Source: Flavobacteriaceae bacterium
Lineage (GTDB): Bacteria > Bacteroidota > Bacteroidia > Flavobacteriales > Flavobacteriaceae
Length of the DNA stretch: 12,699 nucleotides
Reading direction: 5' to 3'
Assembly (NCBI GenBank): GCA_013001365.1
Contig: JABDMQ010000074.1
Span: 1 to 12,699, forward strand
The notes below the pieces were generated by a model. It was given only the letters and a program-made list of their open reading frames with translations. It had not been told where the DNA came from and made no database searches. Of this stretch, positions 1-7,923 are shown one piece after another. Position numbers and translations under genes: made by a program. The first letter of the stretch is position 1. Each line of letters starts with the position of its first letter.

Positions 1-440
1 GAATTAGGAATGCAAATCACATTGGAATAACCTTGTTCACCAAAAACTGATTTAAGATAGTCAGATGGTGAAACATTGGTATATGCATTATTGAAGATTG
101 CCCTGCTCATGTTCGGGTTATTAATTAACCTTAATGGCAAATTTCCTCCTCGTAAAATTGGAATGTACTTTAAATTGACTATCCTGCAAAGCAAACTAAT
201 TATATATGCATAATAAAAATTCAAAGTACTATACGTATCAATAAGCACATAATCTGCAGTTCTTGAATTTGCAATCATGACATAACACATATGAAAAAGT
301 CTTACGAGCCTATTACGCTTATCTGAAGCAGTAACAACATCGAATCCATCCTGTGTAAGGAATTCACTCAAGCTTTCAATAGAGGTTTCTGTCTTACCCT
401 TTTTGGATAACTTGTTGCCTAAGTAGACTAATTTTCTCAT
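1..440 (-). CDS. GT4 glycosyltransferase, N-terminal part (cut by window edge)
   Basis: The reading frame opens with ATG at 440 and stays open for 146 codons to the left edge, so the 3' end is missing. The protein begins MRKLVYLGNKLSKKGKTETS, then SIESLSEFL and a hydrophobic stretch around YYAYIISLLC. It continues with LKYIPILRGGNLPLRL and SPSDYLKSVFGEQGY, and ends near VICIPN. This is the N-terminal acceptor-side Rossmann domain of a GT-B enzyme. The GNKLS...GKT.TSIE opening is one I associate with Bacteroidota GT4 proteins (recalled, not searched), and it supports the chosen start. The nucleotide-sugar-binding C-terminal domain lies outside the window. The start overlaps the end of the upstream Wzy-like gene by 47 bases, in another frame, so the two are almost certainly co-transcribed. 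Sugar donor and linkage cannot be read from this fragment. Confidence 0.82.
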   Translation of the reverse strand, partial: MRKLVYLGNKLSKKGKTETSIESLSEFLTQDGFDVVTASDKRNRLVRLFHMCYVMIANSRTADYVLIDTYSTLNFYYAYIISLLCRIVNLKYIPILRGGNLPLRLINNPNMSRAIFNNAYTNVSPSDYLKSVFGEQGYSNVICIPN

Positions 441-1758
441 CTGATAAATTCAATAGGCATAATCCATAAATAAAAGCAGGAGCAGCGATTCGCATTGACG
501 AATGATTGATCGTTAAGAACCAAAATAGATAAAACGAATAGAATAGATAGTTCTTTTTATTCTTGCTTCTATAAACCAAAGGTACGAACAGTAGGATTAA
601 AAAGGCAAAAACCCCAAATATTCCATGCTCTGCCAATATCCTACTCATTTCATTATGCGAAGCCGCATTTATGCCGAGTCTCTCAAGCCGTAGTTCCTTT
701 ATCTTACCTACACCAACACCAAAAAAAGGATTACTGAAAAAATCCTGAAACTCCGATGCCAAGAGTTCCACCCTACCTGTGGTAATATCATCTTTAACCC
801 TACCCGCTGCATCCTGGTTCGCGTACCTTTTATCAATGAAGCCAAGTGTTTGAACCGAGGTAAATACCCATACGGCAGCTGCAAGGATAATAATCGAGGC
901 CATTGAAAATAATAATTGTCTTTTCTGTTTTATGGAGGATTCTAGAAAATAAAATCCATAGAAAGCGATAATTATTACAATTGCAGTTAAAACCCCTCCG
1001 CGACTAAAAGTGATTATGGCACGATAGGAAACTAAAGCCAATAATGTTAGGTTTAGCACCTTCTGAAACGAATTATTTGAAAACTTTACGAACCGAACCA
1101 CCAAAAGGAACATGCCAAGACCTAAAACTGTCGCAACTTGATTAGGACCAAATCCTCCCGATGCCTCGAAATTAGATTGAGTCCCACTCAGGACATCTTT
1201 AATATCAGGATTATAAAGGTAAAGGTATACCGTATTCGAAATGATTGGTAGAACCATAGCCTGAGTAATTACATTAAAATCAGCCTTATGTAAAGACCTA
1301 TTATAACAGAAAAGAGCGGCAAGACCAAGGCAAACAGGCCCACTTAGATTGAAGGCAATTGCCTTCCTGAATACTGTTTCATAATCAAGTGTTACCGAGG
1401 CCATCACGATACCAGGTACAAGCAGTAATAAATAAATTACATACATATAGGAGTTCTTAGATAAACTGTTGAACACCAATCCTAATAAAAGGAAACCAAT
1501 AACAGAATATTTAGAAATCTCGTAAAGAAGATTTCCTCCTGTCATCCGCAAGAATACCTCACATCCCACAATAAACGAGCAAATTATCAGTACGTTTCTT
1601 GACTTCTTACGATGCGGGACCTGCATAATAAGAATGAAAAAATAAGCCGTGACCAATAGGAAATAGTACTTTGATAAGGATTCAAACAAGTAGATCGTTA
1701 TCCCTATGACAATGTGTATTAAAACTAATTGAAAATAACTAAAATGAAGCTTTCCCAT
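394..1758 (-). CDS. Wzy/O-antigen ligase-like polysaccharide polymerase (Wzy_C family)
   Basis: A 454-residue integral membrane protein with about ten or more hydrophobic segments (for example 7-25, 31-46, 56-70, 84-97, 105-121, 138-151, 209-224, 236-249, 256-272, 285-301, 378-396, 404-417). Motifs of the O-antigen ligase/polymerase superfamily are visible: GGFGPNQVAT at 201-210, TFSRGG at 250-255, then a periplasmic loop with TTGR at 326-329, NPFFGVGVGK at 343-352 and SHNEMSRILAEHGIFG at 367-382. The family joins undecaprenyl-linked units at the periplasmic face, either to one another (Wzy) or to a lipid A core or protein (WaaL-like). In a cluster of glycosyltransferases the polymerase role is more likely, but sequence alone does not separate the two. 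A TTG at 1761 directly precedes the ATG at 1758 and is itself preceded by an in-frame TGA, so ATG is preferred. The gene lies 29 bases after the upstream GT4 gene and overlaps the next by 47. Confidence 0.85.
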   Translation of the reverse strand: MGKLHFSYFQLVLIHIVIGITIYLFESLSKYYFLLVTAYFFILIMQVPHRKKSRNVLIICSFIVGCEVFLRMTGGNLLYEISKYSVIGFLLLGLVFNSLSKNSYMYVIYLLLLVPGIVMASVTLDYETVFRKAIAFNLSGPVCLGLAALFCYNRSLHKADFNVITQAMVLPIISNTVYLYLYNPDIKDVLSGTQSNFEASGGFGPNQVATVLGLGMFLLVVRFVKFSNNSFQKVLNLTLLALVSYRAIITFSRGGVLTAIVIIIAFYGFYFLESSIKQKRQLLFSMASIIILAAAVWVFTSVQTLGFIDKRYANQDAAGRVKDDITTGRVELLASEFQDFFSNPFFGVGVGKIKELRLERLGINAASHNEMSRILAEHGIFGVFAFLILLFVPLVYRSKNKKNYLFYSFYLFWFLTINHSSMRIAAPAFIYGLCLLNLSDEKISLLRQQVIQKG

Positions 1759-1787
1759 CAATCATTAATGTCTAATTCCATTTAACC

Positions 1788-2855
1788 TTAAATAGATTTA
1801 TAAATTGAATCGATCTTGCTCATGACCGATTCCGCACTATAGTTTTCATCAATATATTTTTTAAGGCTCTCCGAATAATTTAAAAGAACCTTCTCATTTT
1901 CAATCAATTGCAATATAGCATTTTTAAGATCATATGCTTTGACCTCTTGTAAGACTATGCCCCTATTTTTTACGATTTCACCACATTTGCCTACATCTGT
2001 TGTAATAACGCCTAAAGATGAATTACCGTATTCAAGCAATGCCATAGGCAGACCTTCGTATATAGACGAAATGACCCCGATATCGCATTGGGATAGAATG
2101 TTCGAAATATCATTCTTCAATCCATAGAAAAACACATGGTCAGTTAAGTTGTTCTCTTTGACAAACCGATGCAATTCGCGAGAATAATCATCATCATGGT
2201 CTTTACCAAATAAATGCAAAGTCCAGTCTGGATGCAATTTGTTTACTTCCTTAAAAGCTTCCAATAACATAATATGATTCTTCGGATGTCTCAAATTTGC
2301 CAAACTAACAATTCTTTTATTCTCTGAACCCATTAAATGAGTTGAATGCTCAAAATCATCAACACTTGAAATAAAATTCTGAAGATAATCCACTTTGTTT
2401 GTATTCAGATTTGTTCTTGCCCAATCAAGTATATCCTCACTTACGCATATCACTGAATCAAAAAAAAATGAACAAATCTTTATAGCTAAACGCTTCAGAA
2501 ATTTCGAATGTGACCTATTACCGTGATGATCATGCCAAATCAATTTAAGACCTGGAATGGACAATTTTGCGATGACTCCTAAGAGATAAGATGTAGTATG
2601 CGCATGGATTATCTCTATTCCATTTTGTTTTAAGAATCTTCGCAATCTTAAAAAAGCACGAAAGTCTAATGTGCTTTTTCTTTGAAGGTCAAGAAATCCA
2701 ACACTATCATCCAAATCTCTTAGTAGAGGCCCGGAATGTCTTGAAACAACTAAATAAGATGAACCATAGGCCTCATTAAGCATGTTTGCATAATTTACAG
2801 CTACTCGTTCTGCTCCTCCCGGGTTTAACGTATCGATGAGTTGTAAGACTTTCAT
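1788..2855 (-). CDS. GT4 family glycosyltransferase
   Basis: A 355-residue cytoplasmic GT-B enzyme of typical GT4 length. The N-terminal domain opens MKVLQLIDTLNPGGAERVA, with the glycine pair at 13-14 that contacts the donor phosphates in this family. It is followed by IEIIHAHTTS at 80-89 and the linker ICVSEDILDW at 136-145. The C-terminal donor domain starts near RIVSLANLRHPKNH at 181-194 and carries the E-x7-E motif in YEGLPMALLE (Glu267 and Glu275). Such enzymes transfer a sugar with retention from a nucleotide donor onto the growing lipid-linked oligosaccharide. The donor cannot be predicted. Its ATG at 2855 overlaps the TGA of the upstream GT4 gene in an ATGA (2852-2855), which suggests translational coupling. 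A nine-T run lies in codons 129-132 (coding strand; see separate entry). Confidence 0.93.
   Translation of the reverse strand: MKVLQLIDTLNPGGAERVAVNYANMLNEAYGSSYLVVSRHSGPLLRDLDDSVGFLDLQRKSTLDFRAFLRLRRFLKQNGIEIIHAHTTSYLLGVIAKLSIPGLKLIWHDHHGNRSHSKFLKRLAIKICSFFFDSVICVSEDILDWARTNLNTNKVDYLQNFISSVDDFEHSTHLMGSENKRIVSLANLRHPKNHIMLLEAFKEVNKLHPDWTLHLFGKDHDDDYSRELHRFVKENNLTDHVFFYGLKNDISNILSQCDIGVISSIYEGLPMALLEYGNSSLGVITTDVGKCGEIVKNRGIVLQEVKAYDLKNAILQLIENEKVLLNYSESLKKYIDENYSAESVMSKIDSIYKSI
2460..2468 (-). repeat. Nine-base T homopolymer inside a GT4 gene
   Basis: On the coding strand this is TCA TTT TTT TTT GAT, encoding SFFFD within the Phe-rich segment of the GT4 protein at 1788-2855. It is the longest mononucleotide run I noticed in the window. 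A one-base slip would truncate the enzyme before its donor-binding domain. Slippage tracts switch glycosyltransferases on and off in other bacteria, but nine T in an AT-rich genome may be chance. Confidence 0.9.
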
Positions 2856-3970
2856 TCTTGCAACAATATAGATTTAATTTGAGATTCAAAATACTCAAGA
2901 GTATATTTCTGAGACCATTGTGCTGCCCGCTGGGACATATTATTTAGATTATCAGAATCAAGACTTGAAACTATTTCTTTTGTCGCATCAACGAGATTTG
3001 GTTCAATTACTATTCCTCGACTTCCATAATCCAGCAATTCTCTTATGCAGGAAACATCTGTTACGATCGGTATTGTGCCAAAGAACATACCTTCCACAAT
3101 CGCTTTTGGCCATCCCTCTGATCGGGAGGGTAAAATAATAAAATGAGATGTTTTCAATCGATTCTTTATACGTTCAATATCAACATTTCCATGTAACCTA
3201 ATGAATTGGCTGATTTCATTTGTTTCAACATAATCCATTAATTCTTTAGATAACAAACCATGACCATAAATATCAAGTTTTGCAGAAATTCCTCGATTAT
3301 TGAGTTCTTCAACTATTCTTATAGCTAATAGAGGCCTTTTACCTTCAACTAAGGAACCACTAAAAACAAACTCTAAAATTCCCGTATAATCGCGTTCTAT
3401 TGATTTAACTCTATCTTTTTCAGAAAAACTTGCTGTAAAAAATGGAACTATATTCTTGGACTTGCTATTCCAATCTCCATATACAAGCACTTTAATATTC
3501 TTTGTAATTGAATTGTTGCGTAATATCCACTTCTGAACCCTATAACTTAATGGTTGTGGTGATTTTGGGTCCCAATTGCCAGCATATTTGGCAGTCTTGA
3601 TCTTATTTGGAAAGAAAATTTGAACTAAACAGCCTAACAAACCAACATTTCCAGGACATCTAATGTGAATATGATCTGAACTCCTACATGACCCAAATAT
3701 CTTAAATACAATAATTGGTATCGCAAAAATTGACGCAATTGCAGATTTGAGCGATGTGAAATCGATGCCGGGTATTCTTTTAAATTTCAATTGAGGATGT
3801 AAGTATTCCATATCTATAGGTGATACATCTTGACCAACTAATGGTGCTAAGACCTCAACAGAGTCAAAATTCTCAAACCATATATTCATTTCCCGAACAT
3901 AAGGCGCATAACCGAAATATTTGCCATTCAGTTCTTTGTGTTTAACATGCCCAATAACCAAGAATTTCAT
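2852..3970 (-). CDS. GT4 family glycosyltransferase
   Basis: A 372-residue GT-B protein. The N-terminal domain runs from MKFLVIGHVKHKELNGKYFG through a hydrophobic stretch at 77-92 and HIHIRCPGNVGLLG at 100-113. KYAGNWDPK lies at 128-136. The donor domain begins at FVFSGSLVEGKRP (201-213) with the usual Lys following GxL, and carries the E-x7-E motif in SEGWPKAIVE (Glu285 and Glu293). The GNVGLLG stretch replaces the common GG loop near the N terminus. The likely role is addition of one sugar to the lipid-linked repeat unit at the inner face of the membrane; donor and linkage are unknown. The ATG at 3970 overlaps the upstream GT2 stop as ATGA (3967-3970), and the gene's own TGA forms the same overlap with the next gene (2852-2855). 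Confidence 0.92.
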   Translation of the reverse strand: MKFLVIGHVKHKELNGKYFGYAPYVREMNIWFENFDSVEVLAPLVGQDVSPIDMEYLHPQLKFKRIPGIDFTSLKSAIASIFAIPIIVFKIFGSCRSSDHIHIRCPGNVGLLGCLVQIFFPNKIKTAKYAGNWDPKSPQPLSYRVQKWILRNNSITKNIKVLVYGDWNSKSKNIVPFFTASFSEKDRVKSIERDYTGILEFVFSGSLVEGKRPLLAIRIVEELNNRGISAKLDIYGHGLLSKELMDYVETNEISQFIRLHGNVDIERIKNRLKTSHFIILPSRSEGWPKAIVEGMFFGTIPIVTDVSCIRELLDYGSRGIVIEPNLVDATKEIVSSLDSDNLNNMSQRAAQWSQKYTLEYFESQIKSILLQE

Positions 3971-4962
3971 ATTTTTAGTTTTGGTTTGTTAAACAAAAGA
4001 GAAAACCATCCAGTGACTCTTCCCAGCCCTTCTGTAAAAGATTCTTTCTTCTTAGCCGTGGATATAATGTTGCTGAATTTAATTAGTGTCAACAATAAAG
4101 CAATCGTATGCCACTTGATTCTTGCCAACAATGATGGATTTGGAAATTTGATCCTCCAAACGTACCACCCATTCCTGATGACCATTTTACCATAATCGAA
4201 CTTATTAGGCCTCCCAGAATCATCATGGTAGTGATACAATTGAGCACGAGTATTGACATAAAGATCTCCTTTTTTAGATGCCCTCAAACAAAAATCTGCA
4301 TCTTCGTACAGACCATAGCCTTCAAAATACTCTGAAAAATTAATATCATCAAAAAGAGACTTCTTGAATGAAGAGACACCTCCCATGAAATAATCTACCT
4401 TATAAACCTTATTTGAAGGTGGTAAAAAACTAATTGACAGTCCATTTGAAAACTCTGGCATTTCACCAGGTGGTCTATTACTTAGCAATCCCAATTTCTT
4501 TCGAAGAGAATTCCTTGAACCCAGCTTCCGGATAAAATTATCATACTGAAATTCATTCTTCATTGCTTTTTCACCTTGCTTTAATTCCTTCCATTCTATA
4601 TCCCCAATTATATAGCCGCCAATGCCAGTTGCATTAGGGAATTCGCGATATGTTCCAATTAACTCTTCAAAATAATTAGGCGTTAGGACAATATCGTCAT
4701 CAAGGAAACAAAGGATATCCTTGGATGCTATATTAATACCAAAATTTCTTTGTTTGGTCAACCCTCTATCCTTTTCCTCTACCAGAAAATAATGCAAATT
4801 TGAATATTTAGCATTGGAAATTACATTTTTGGTTTCCTCATTCAATGAACCATCCACAATAATAATCTCATCTGGATACTTGGTTTGCTCATTAACTGAA
4901 TTTAGTAGATCAGTCAACGCTTTAGGGCGCATATACGTGCAAACTATTAGACTAAACTCCAT
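3967..4962 (-). CDS. GT2 family glycosyltransferase
   Basis: A 331-residue GT-A enzyme. MEFSLIVCTYMRPKALTDLL at 1-20 is the first beta strand and helix of a family 2 transferase, followed by EIIIVDGS at 32-39. The metal-binding DxD-type motif is FLDDDI (Asp88-Asp90). A second conserved element, YEDADFCLR, contains Glu220-Asp221, the likely catalytic-base region, and QLYHYHDDSGR at 241-251 resembles the His-containing segment of related GalT-like enzymes. The C terminus has a hydrophobic stretch at 287-300 that may touch the membrane. I chose the ATG at 4962, because the longer frame to 4980 begins with TTG and adds only KNTTE ahead of the conserved strand. With this start it overlaps the upstream gene by 11 bases. 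Being inverting is a family property; the substrate is not predictable. Confidence 0.92.
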   Translation of the reverse strand: MEFSLIVCTYMRPKALTDLLNSVNEQTKYPDEIIIVDGSLNEETKNVISNAKYSNLHYFLVEEKDRGLTKQRNFGINIASKDILCFLDDDIVLTPNYFEELIGTYREFPNATGIGGYIIGDIEWKELKQGEKAMKNEFQYDNFIRKLGSRNSLRKKLGLLSNRPPGEMPEFSNGLSISFLPPSNKVYKVDYFMGGVSSFKKSLFDDINFSEYFEGYGLYEDADFCLRASKKGDLYVNTRAQLYHYHDDSGRPNKFDYGKMVIRNGWYVWRIKFPNPSLLARIKWHTIALLLTLIKFSNIISTAKKKESFTEGLGRVTGWFSLLFNKPKLKI

Positions 4963-6517
4963 TTCTGTTGTATTTTTCAATGAGTTTTGTTGCCCATAGT
5001 ATACTCTTATCCCAACGCTTGGAAAAATTGGACAAATAAGATATTGGATTATTGCTTTCCGACTTATTGAAGAATTTCAACATTAAGGTCGTTCTATATC
5101 CTAATAACTGTTGTTTAGTAGTATGCTTTAACCTATGTGCCATAACCATTGGTGACGGTTTAGGCTGAATTCTTTCTTCGTTCCACGGGAATTTCATTTT
5201 CACCCTAAATCCTCCTGTAGGGGCTTTTAAATGCAATATATCCTCGGTAGGATAGAAAATAATATCAACTCCTTTATTTCGAATTTTCATTCCGAAGTCG
5301 CTGTCTTCCCCAAACCCAAATTCATGTTCCATTCCAAAGTAAATGTCCGTTAACACCGAAGATTTTACAAAACTACTATTCGTGCTAAAGGTATGCCATT
5401 GTATAGGTATCTTGTATTGAAGCGATTCATTTTGCATCAAGCTCGCCATACTAATTGCCTTAGCCCCATAATCTGTTATGAAATCAAAGGCCTTCTCCAC
5501 AAGGTCTTTTTTAAAACGAATATCATCATCAGCGAAGAATACCCATTTTGAAGAGACTTTCTTTAATGCCAAATTCCTTGCATTGCATGCACCTAACTGA
5601 TGAATGAATGAGTGTTCTATTTCGAAAGGCCACTTCTGGTCGTAAATATAGTCCAATTCACTACTGCTTCCTTCAAGTCCGTTTTGCTCAATAATTATAA
5701 CTTTCGCTGGTAAAAAAGTTTGCGAACTTAAGTCAACCAGTACATCTTTAAGGTATTTTGCTCTCCCAAGGGTTGGTATTAAGACATCATAAGATTTATA
5801 GGGTTCGACAGAGCTATTTATCGATTTTATTTTAACTGAATTGAAATCAACCTGGTCAATGTTCAATTTTGGAGTTAAGGCCCCTTTTAATAAAGAACCA
5901 ATCTTAAACTTCTTTTCATATAATAAATAATCCAGAAACAACAAAGGCAACCATCTGGACCTATAATGATGACGAACAAAGTAAAAGAGGTTTATCTTAT
6001 TTTGCCGGGATTCAATAGAAACTGAATCTTTCTTCAATAACCCAGGACTTGAGTAACAGAATAATCCTTCCGATAGGGCGGTTTTTGAAATATGATTAAG
6101 GAAACCATCAAACGAAGTTTTAGTAGAACCTTTTAAATTCTCGAATTTCAAGATTACCATGGCATGCATTCCTCCTATATCACTGCTCATGAGCCAAGTT
6201 GGGTAATTCACATCAGGCTTTACGTTTAGGAAGGTAGTGGAGTTCTCAATATAGCCTATAGCTTCTGGAATTTCGTAGTCACCAGTGGTTGAGTATGAAG
6301 CCATTATTAGTTCATGATGAAAAATCGAATTCAATTGGTCGTGATTGATAAAATCTTCTAAATCTTTATGGCACCAACCAATGAATTCCATTGAATTCTT
6401 CGAAGCTAATTCGTAAAGAACATCTTGTACAGACCTTCCTTGAACAACTAATTCCTGATCCTTATCAGAATCAATGACTTTAATGGCATTATTTCTATCA
6501 TGAATTACGAATTTCAT
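4952..6517 (-). CDS. GT2 family glycosyltransferase with a large N-terminal extra domain
   Basis: A 521-residue protein in two parts. Residues about 243-435 form a GT2 domain: YDVLIPTLGRAKYL at 243-256, VIIIEQNG at 273-280, HQLGACNARNLAL at 306-318, the acidic motif FFADDDIRF with Asp330-Asp332, GFGEDSDFGMKIRNKG with Glu404-Asp405, and a late His429. Residues 1-240 are an additional domain with FIGWCHKDLEDFIN at 45-58, IGYIENSTTFLNVKPDV at 87-103 and YPTWLMSSDIGGMHA at 105-119. I cannot assign it to a named domain; its order of segments looks like a degenerate second GT-A-type domain, which is inference. The start is ATG at 6517, forming an ATGA overlap with the upstream stop. The frame extends to a TTG at 6553, but that would overlap the upstream gene by 40 bases. 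It could act on the sugar acceptor or as a sialic-acid transferase candidate; neither is shown. Confidence 0.88.
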   Translation of the reverse strand: MKFVIHDRNNAIKVIDSDKDQELVVQGRSVQDVLYELASKNSMEFIGWCHKDLEDFINHDQLNSIFHHELIMASYSTTGDYEIPEAIGYIENSTTFLNVKPDVNYPTWLMSSDIGGMHAMVILKFENLKGSTKTSFDGFLNHISKTALSEGLFCYSSPGLLKKDSVSIESRQNKINLFYFVRHHYRSRWLPLLFLDYLLYEKKFKIGSLLKGALTPKLNIDQVDFNSVKIKSINSSVEPYKSYDVLIPTLGRAKYLKDVLVDLSSQTFLPAKVIIIEQNGLEGSSSELDYIYDQKWPFEIEHSFIHQLGACNARNLALKKVSSKWVFFADDDIRFKKDLVEKAFDFITDYGAKAISMASLMQNESLQYKIPIQWHTFSTNSSFVKSSVLTDIYFGMEHEFGFGEDSDFGMKIRNKGVDIIFYPTEDILHLKAPTGGFRVKMKFPWNEERIQPKPSPMVMAHRLKHTTKQQLLGYRTTLMLKFFNKSESNNPISYLSNFSKRWDKSILWATKLIEKYNRNGV

Positions 6518-7917
6518 GTATGCTCTGTTACGATTTTGCTCAATGCATTCCAAATGTTTTTTGATGCATTTTCCGGGTCATGAATAATTTTATCGAACCA
6601 ATTCTTGGCATGCGCCAGTTCCTGCAAATGATCTGAATCAATTGCATTCTTGATGATTTCGGAAATGGCATTCTTATCATTTATCCAAATGACGGCCTTC
6701 TTGTTTGGCATGGACTTAAAATGAACGTATTTATAGATCTTTTCGATTCTCCAAGAAGGTAAAACATTAATCCCAGTATTATAATTAATGAATGCACAAG
6801 GTTTCTCATGACATATATAATCATAAACCATAGAAGACCCCACATTTATCACCAAATCTGTATATTCGGCAGTATTTGCCAGGAGTTTAGTATCTTCTTT
6901 TGTTGGCTTAATAGCATTCCAGACTTCACCTGCTTGATCCCATTTGGGTGCTATCGGTACGATAATGTCTTTATAGTTTTCCAAGACAAAGTCATACCTT
7001 TCTGAGAAATCAACAGGACATCTCCTAAAGATTATTCCAATATCATGTCCATTTTCGTTCAGGGTTTTAACAGCCTTGGCCGTATCCTCTAAATAATATT
7101 GGTCATTTGGTGAAGTTGTAATATCATCTCCAGAAAAACAGATATAACGCTTATTCAGAGACAAGCCATACTCTTTATAAAAGTCCTCTTTACTCGATAT
7201 AGCTGATTTATCGAAATGACCTTCGAATTGAGGAGTGCCTGTTATGATTATCTGTTTTTCATTTATATAAGGATAATAAAACAACAATTCATTCTTCATA
7301 TGATCACTCCAAACCAGATAGTAATCGGTCTCAAGAACCATTGTGGCCTTTGGTAGATTATCCCAAGAAAAAATAAAAGTAACCGTTGGTATCCCAAGGC
7401 TTTTTGCTGCTTCTATTGGTGCAATGGCCACGGATGGCCTTTGATTCGTACAGAAAACAACCTTCGGCATTTCACGTTGCAGTTGTTCGAGGCATGCTTT
7501 GTAATAGGATGTACTTTTTTCTAAGTCAATGACCTTTTGTCGGACCCTTTCAAGTCCACTTCTTGTAGAATTGAAGAAGATGATGGTCGATGTCATTAAA
7601 TTTTTCAAGATCGATTTCAAATTAGAATTGGACCTTGGGAATTTATAACTTCTATAAATTTGGTTCTTGGTACGTTTTTCGAAGTGCCTGAGCTCAATGT
7701 TCTTTCGAGCATTCTTATAAACCTCAGTGAACTTATGTAATGCACCTGAGGGTATTTTCAATTCCTTTATGCCAATATCCGATAGGTTAAAGGGAGTAGC
7801 ATTCCAGAATATCGTTTCATCACCAGCGGAATTGGCATACTCATAGAACTTAGTGTATGCAAAGTTCCTTAGTCCTATTCCATCAGGTAGGAGAATAAAG
7901 TACTTATCTTTCTTCAA
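6514..7917 (-). CDS. GT-B-like putative glycosyltransferase of unassigned family
   Basis: A 467-residue soluble protein. It opens MKKDKYFILLPDGIGLRNFA, a beta strand and glycine loop typical of the first Rossmann domain. Residues 60-145 are helical and basic. VVFCTNQRPS at 153-162 and FIFSWDNLPKATM at 181-193 are followed by YYLVWSDHMKNEL at 199-211 and ITGTPQFEGHFD at 225-236, which begins the second Rossmann domain. INVGSSMVYDYICHEKPC at 357-374 has the Gly-Ser-Ser...Asp arrangement that contacts donors in CDP-glycerol-transferase-like and UDP-GlcNAc-epimerase-like GT-B proteins. There is no GT4 E-x7-E motif. I recall proteins with an SWDN motif from other Bacteroidota polysaccharide loci, without a known substrate. 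The only plausible start is TTG at 7917: the frame has a TAA four codons' worth of bases or less upstream and no ATG before about residue 108. It sits three bases after the previous gene. A CMP-sialic acid donor is possible but unproven. Confidence 0.8.
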   Translation of the reverse strand: MKKDKYFILLPDGIGLRNFAYTKFYEYANSAGDETIFWNATPFNLSDIGIKELKIPSGALHKFTEVYKNARKNIELRHFEKRTKNQIYRSYKFPRSNSNLKSILKNLMTSTIIFFNSTRSGLERVRQKVIDLEKSTSYYKACLEQLQREMPKVVFCTNQRPSVAIAPIEAAKSLGIPTVTFIFSWDNLPKATMVLETDYYLVWSDHMKNELLFYYPYINEKQIIITGTPQFEGHFDKSAISSKEDFYKEYGLSLNKRYICFSGDDITTSPNDQYYLEDTAKAVKTLNENGHDIGIIFRRCPVDFSERYDFVLENYKDIIVPIAPKWDQAGEVWNAIKPTKEDTKLLANTAEYTDLVINVGSSMVYDYICHEKPCAFINYNTGINVLPSWRIEKIYKYVHFKSMPNKKAVIWINDKNAISEIIKNAIDSDHLQELAHAKNWFDKIIHDPENASKNIWNALSKIVTEHT

Positions 7918-7923
7918 GTCTTA
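7915..7923 (-). other. Stop-proximal TTG start (TAA GAC TTG)
   Basis: On the coding strand the upstream GT4 gene ends in TAA (7923-7921). After GAC comes TTG AAG AAA, which starts the 467-residue protein right before its first predicted beta strand. No ATG or GTG in frame lies between the stop and the conserved N terminus, and no clear Shine-Dalgarno sequence is seen. Re-initiation by ribosomes that have just terminated would explain it. Confidence 0.65.

Noticed and set aside
1759..1787. Promoter or terminator in the largest gap, before the Wzy-like gene
   Set aside because: Twenty-nine AT-rich bases with no convincing hairpin or Bacteroidota promoter pattern (TTTG / TAnnTTTG).
4978..4980. 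TTG start giving a 6-residue longer GT2 protein
   Set aside because: ATG at 4962 begins exactly at the first conserved beta strand of the GT2 fold.
6551..6553. TTG start giving a 12-residue longer two-domain GT2 protein
   Set aside because: The ATG at 6517 makes a neat ATGA junction; the extra residues only mirror the end of the upstream gene in another frame.
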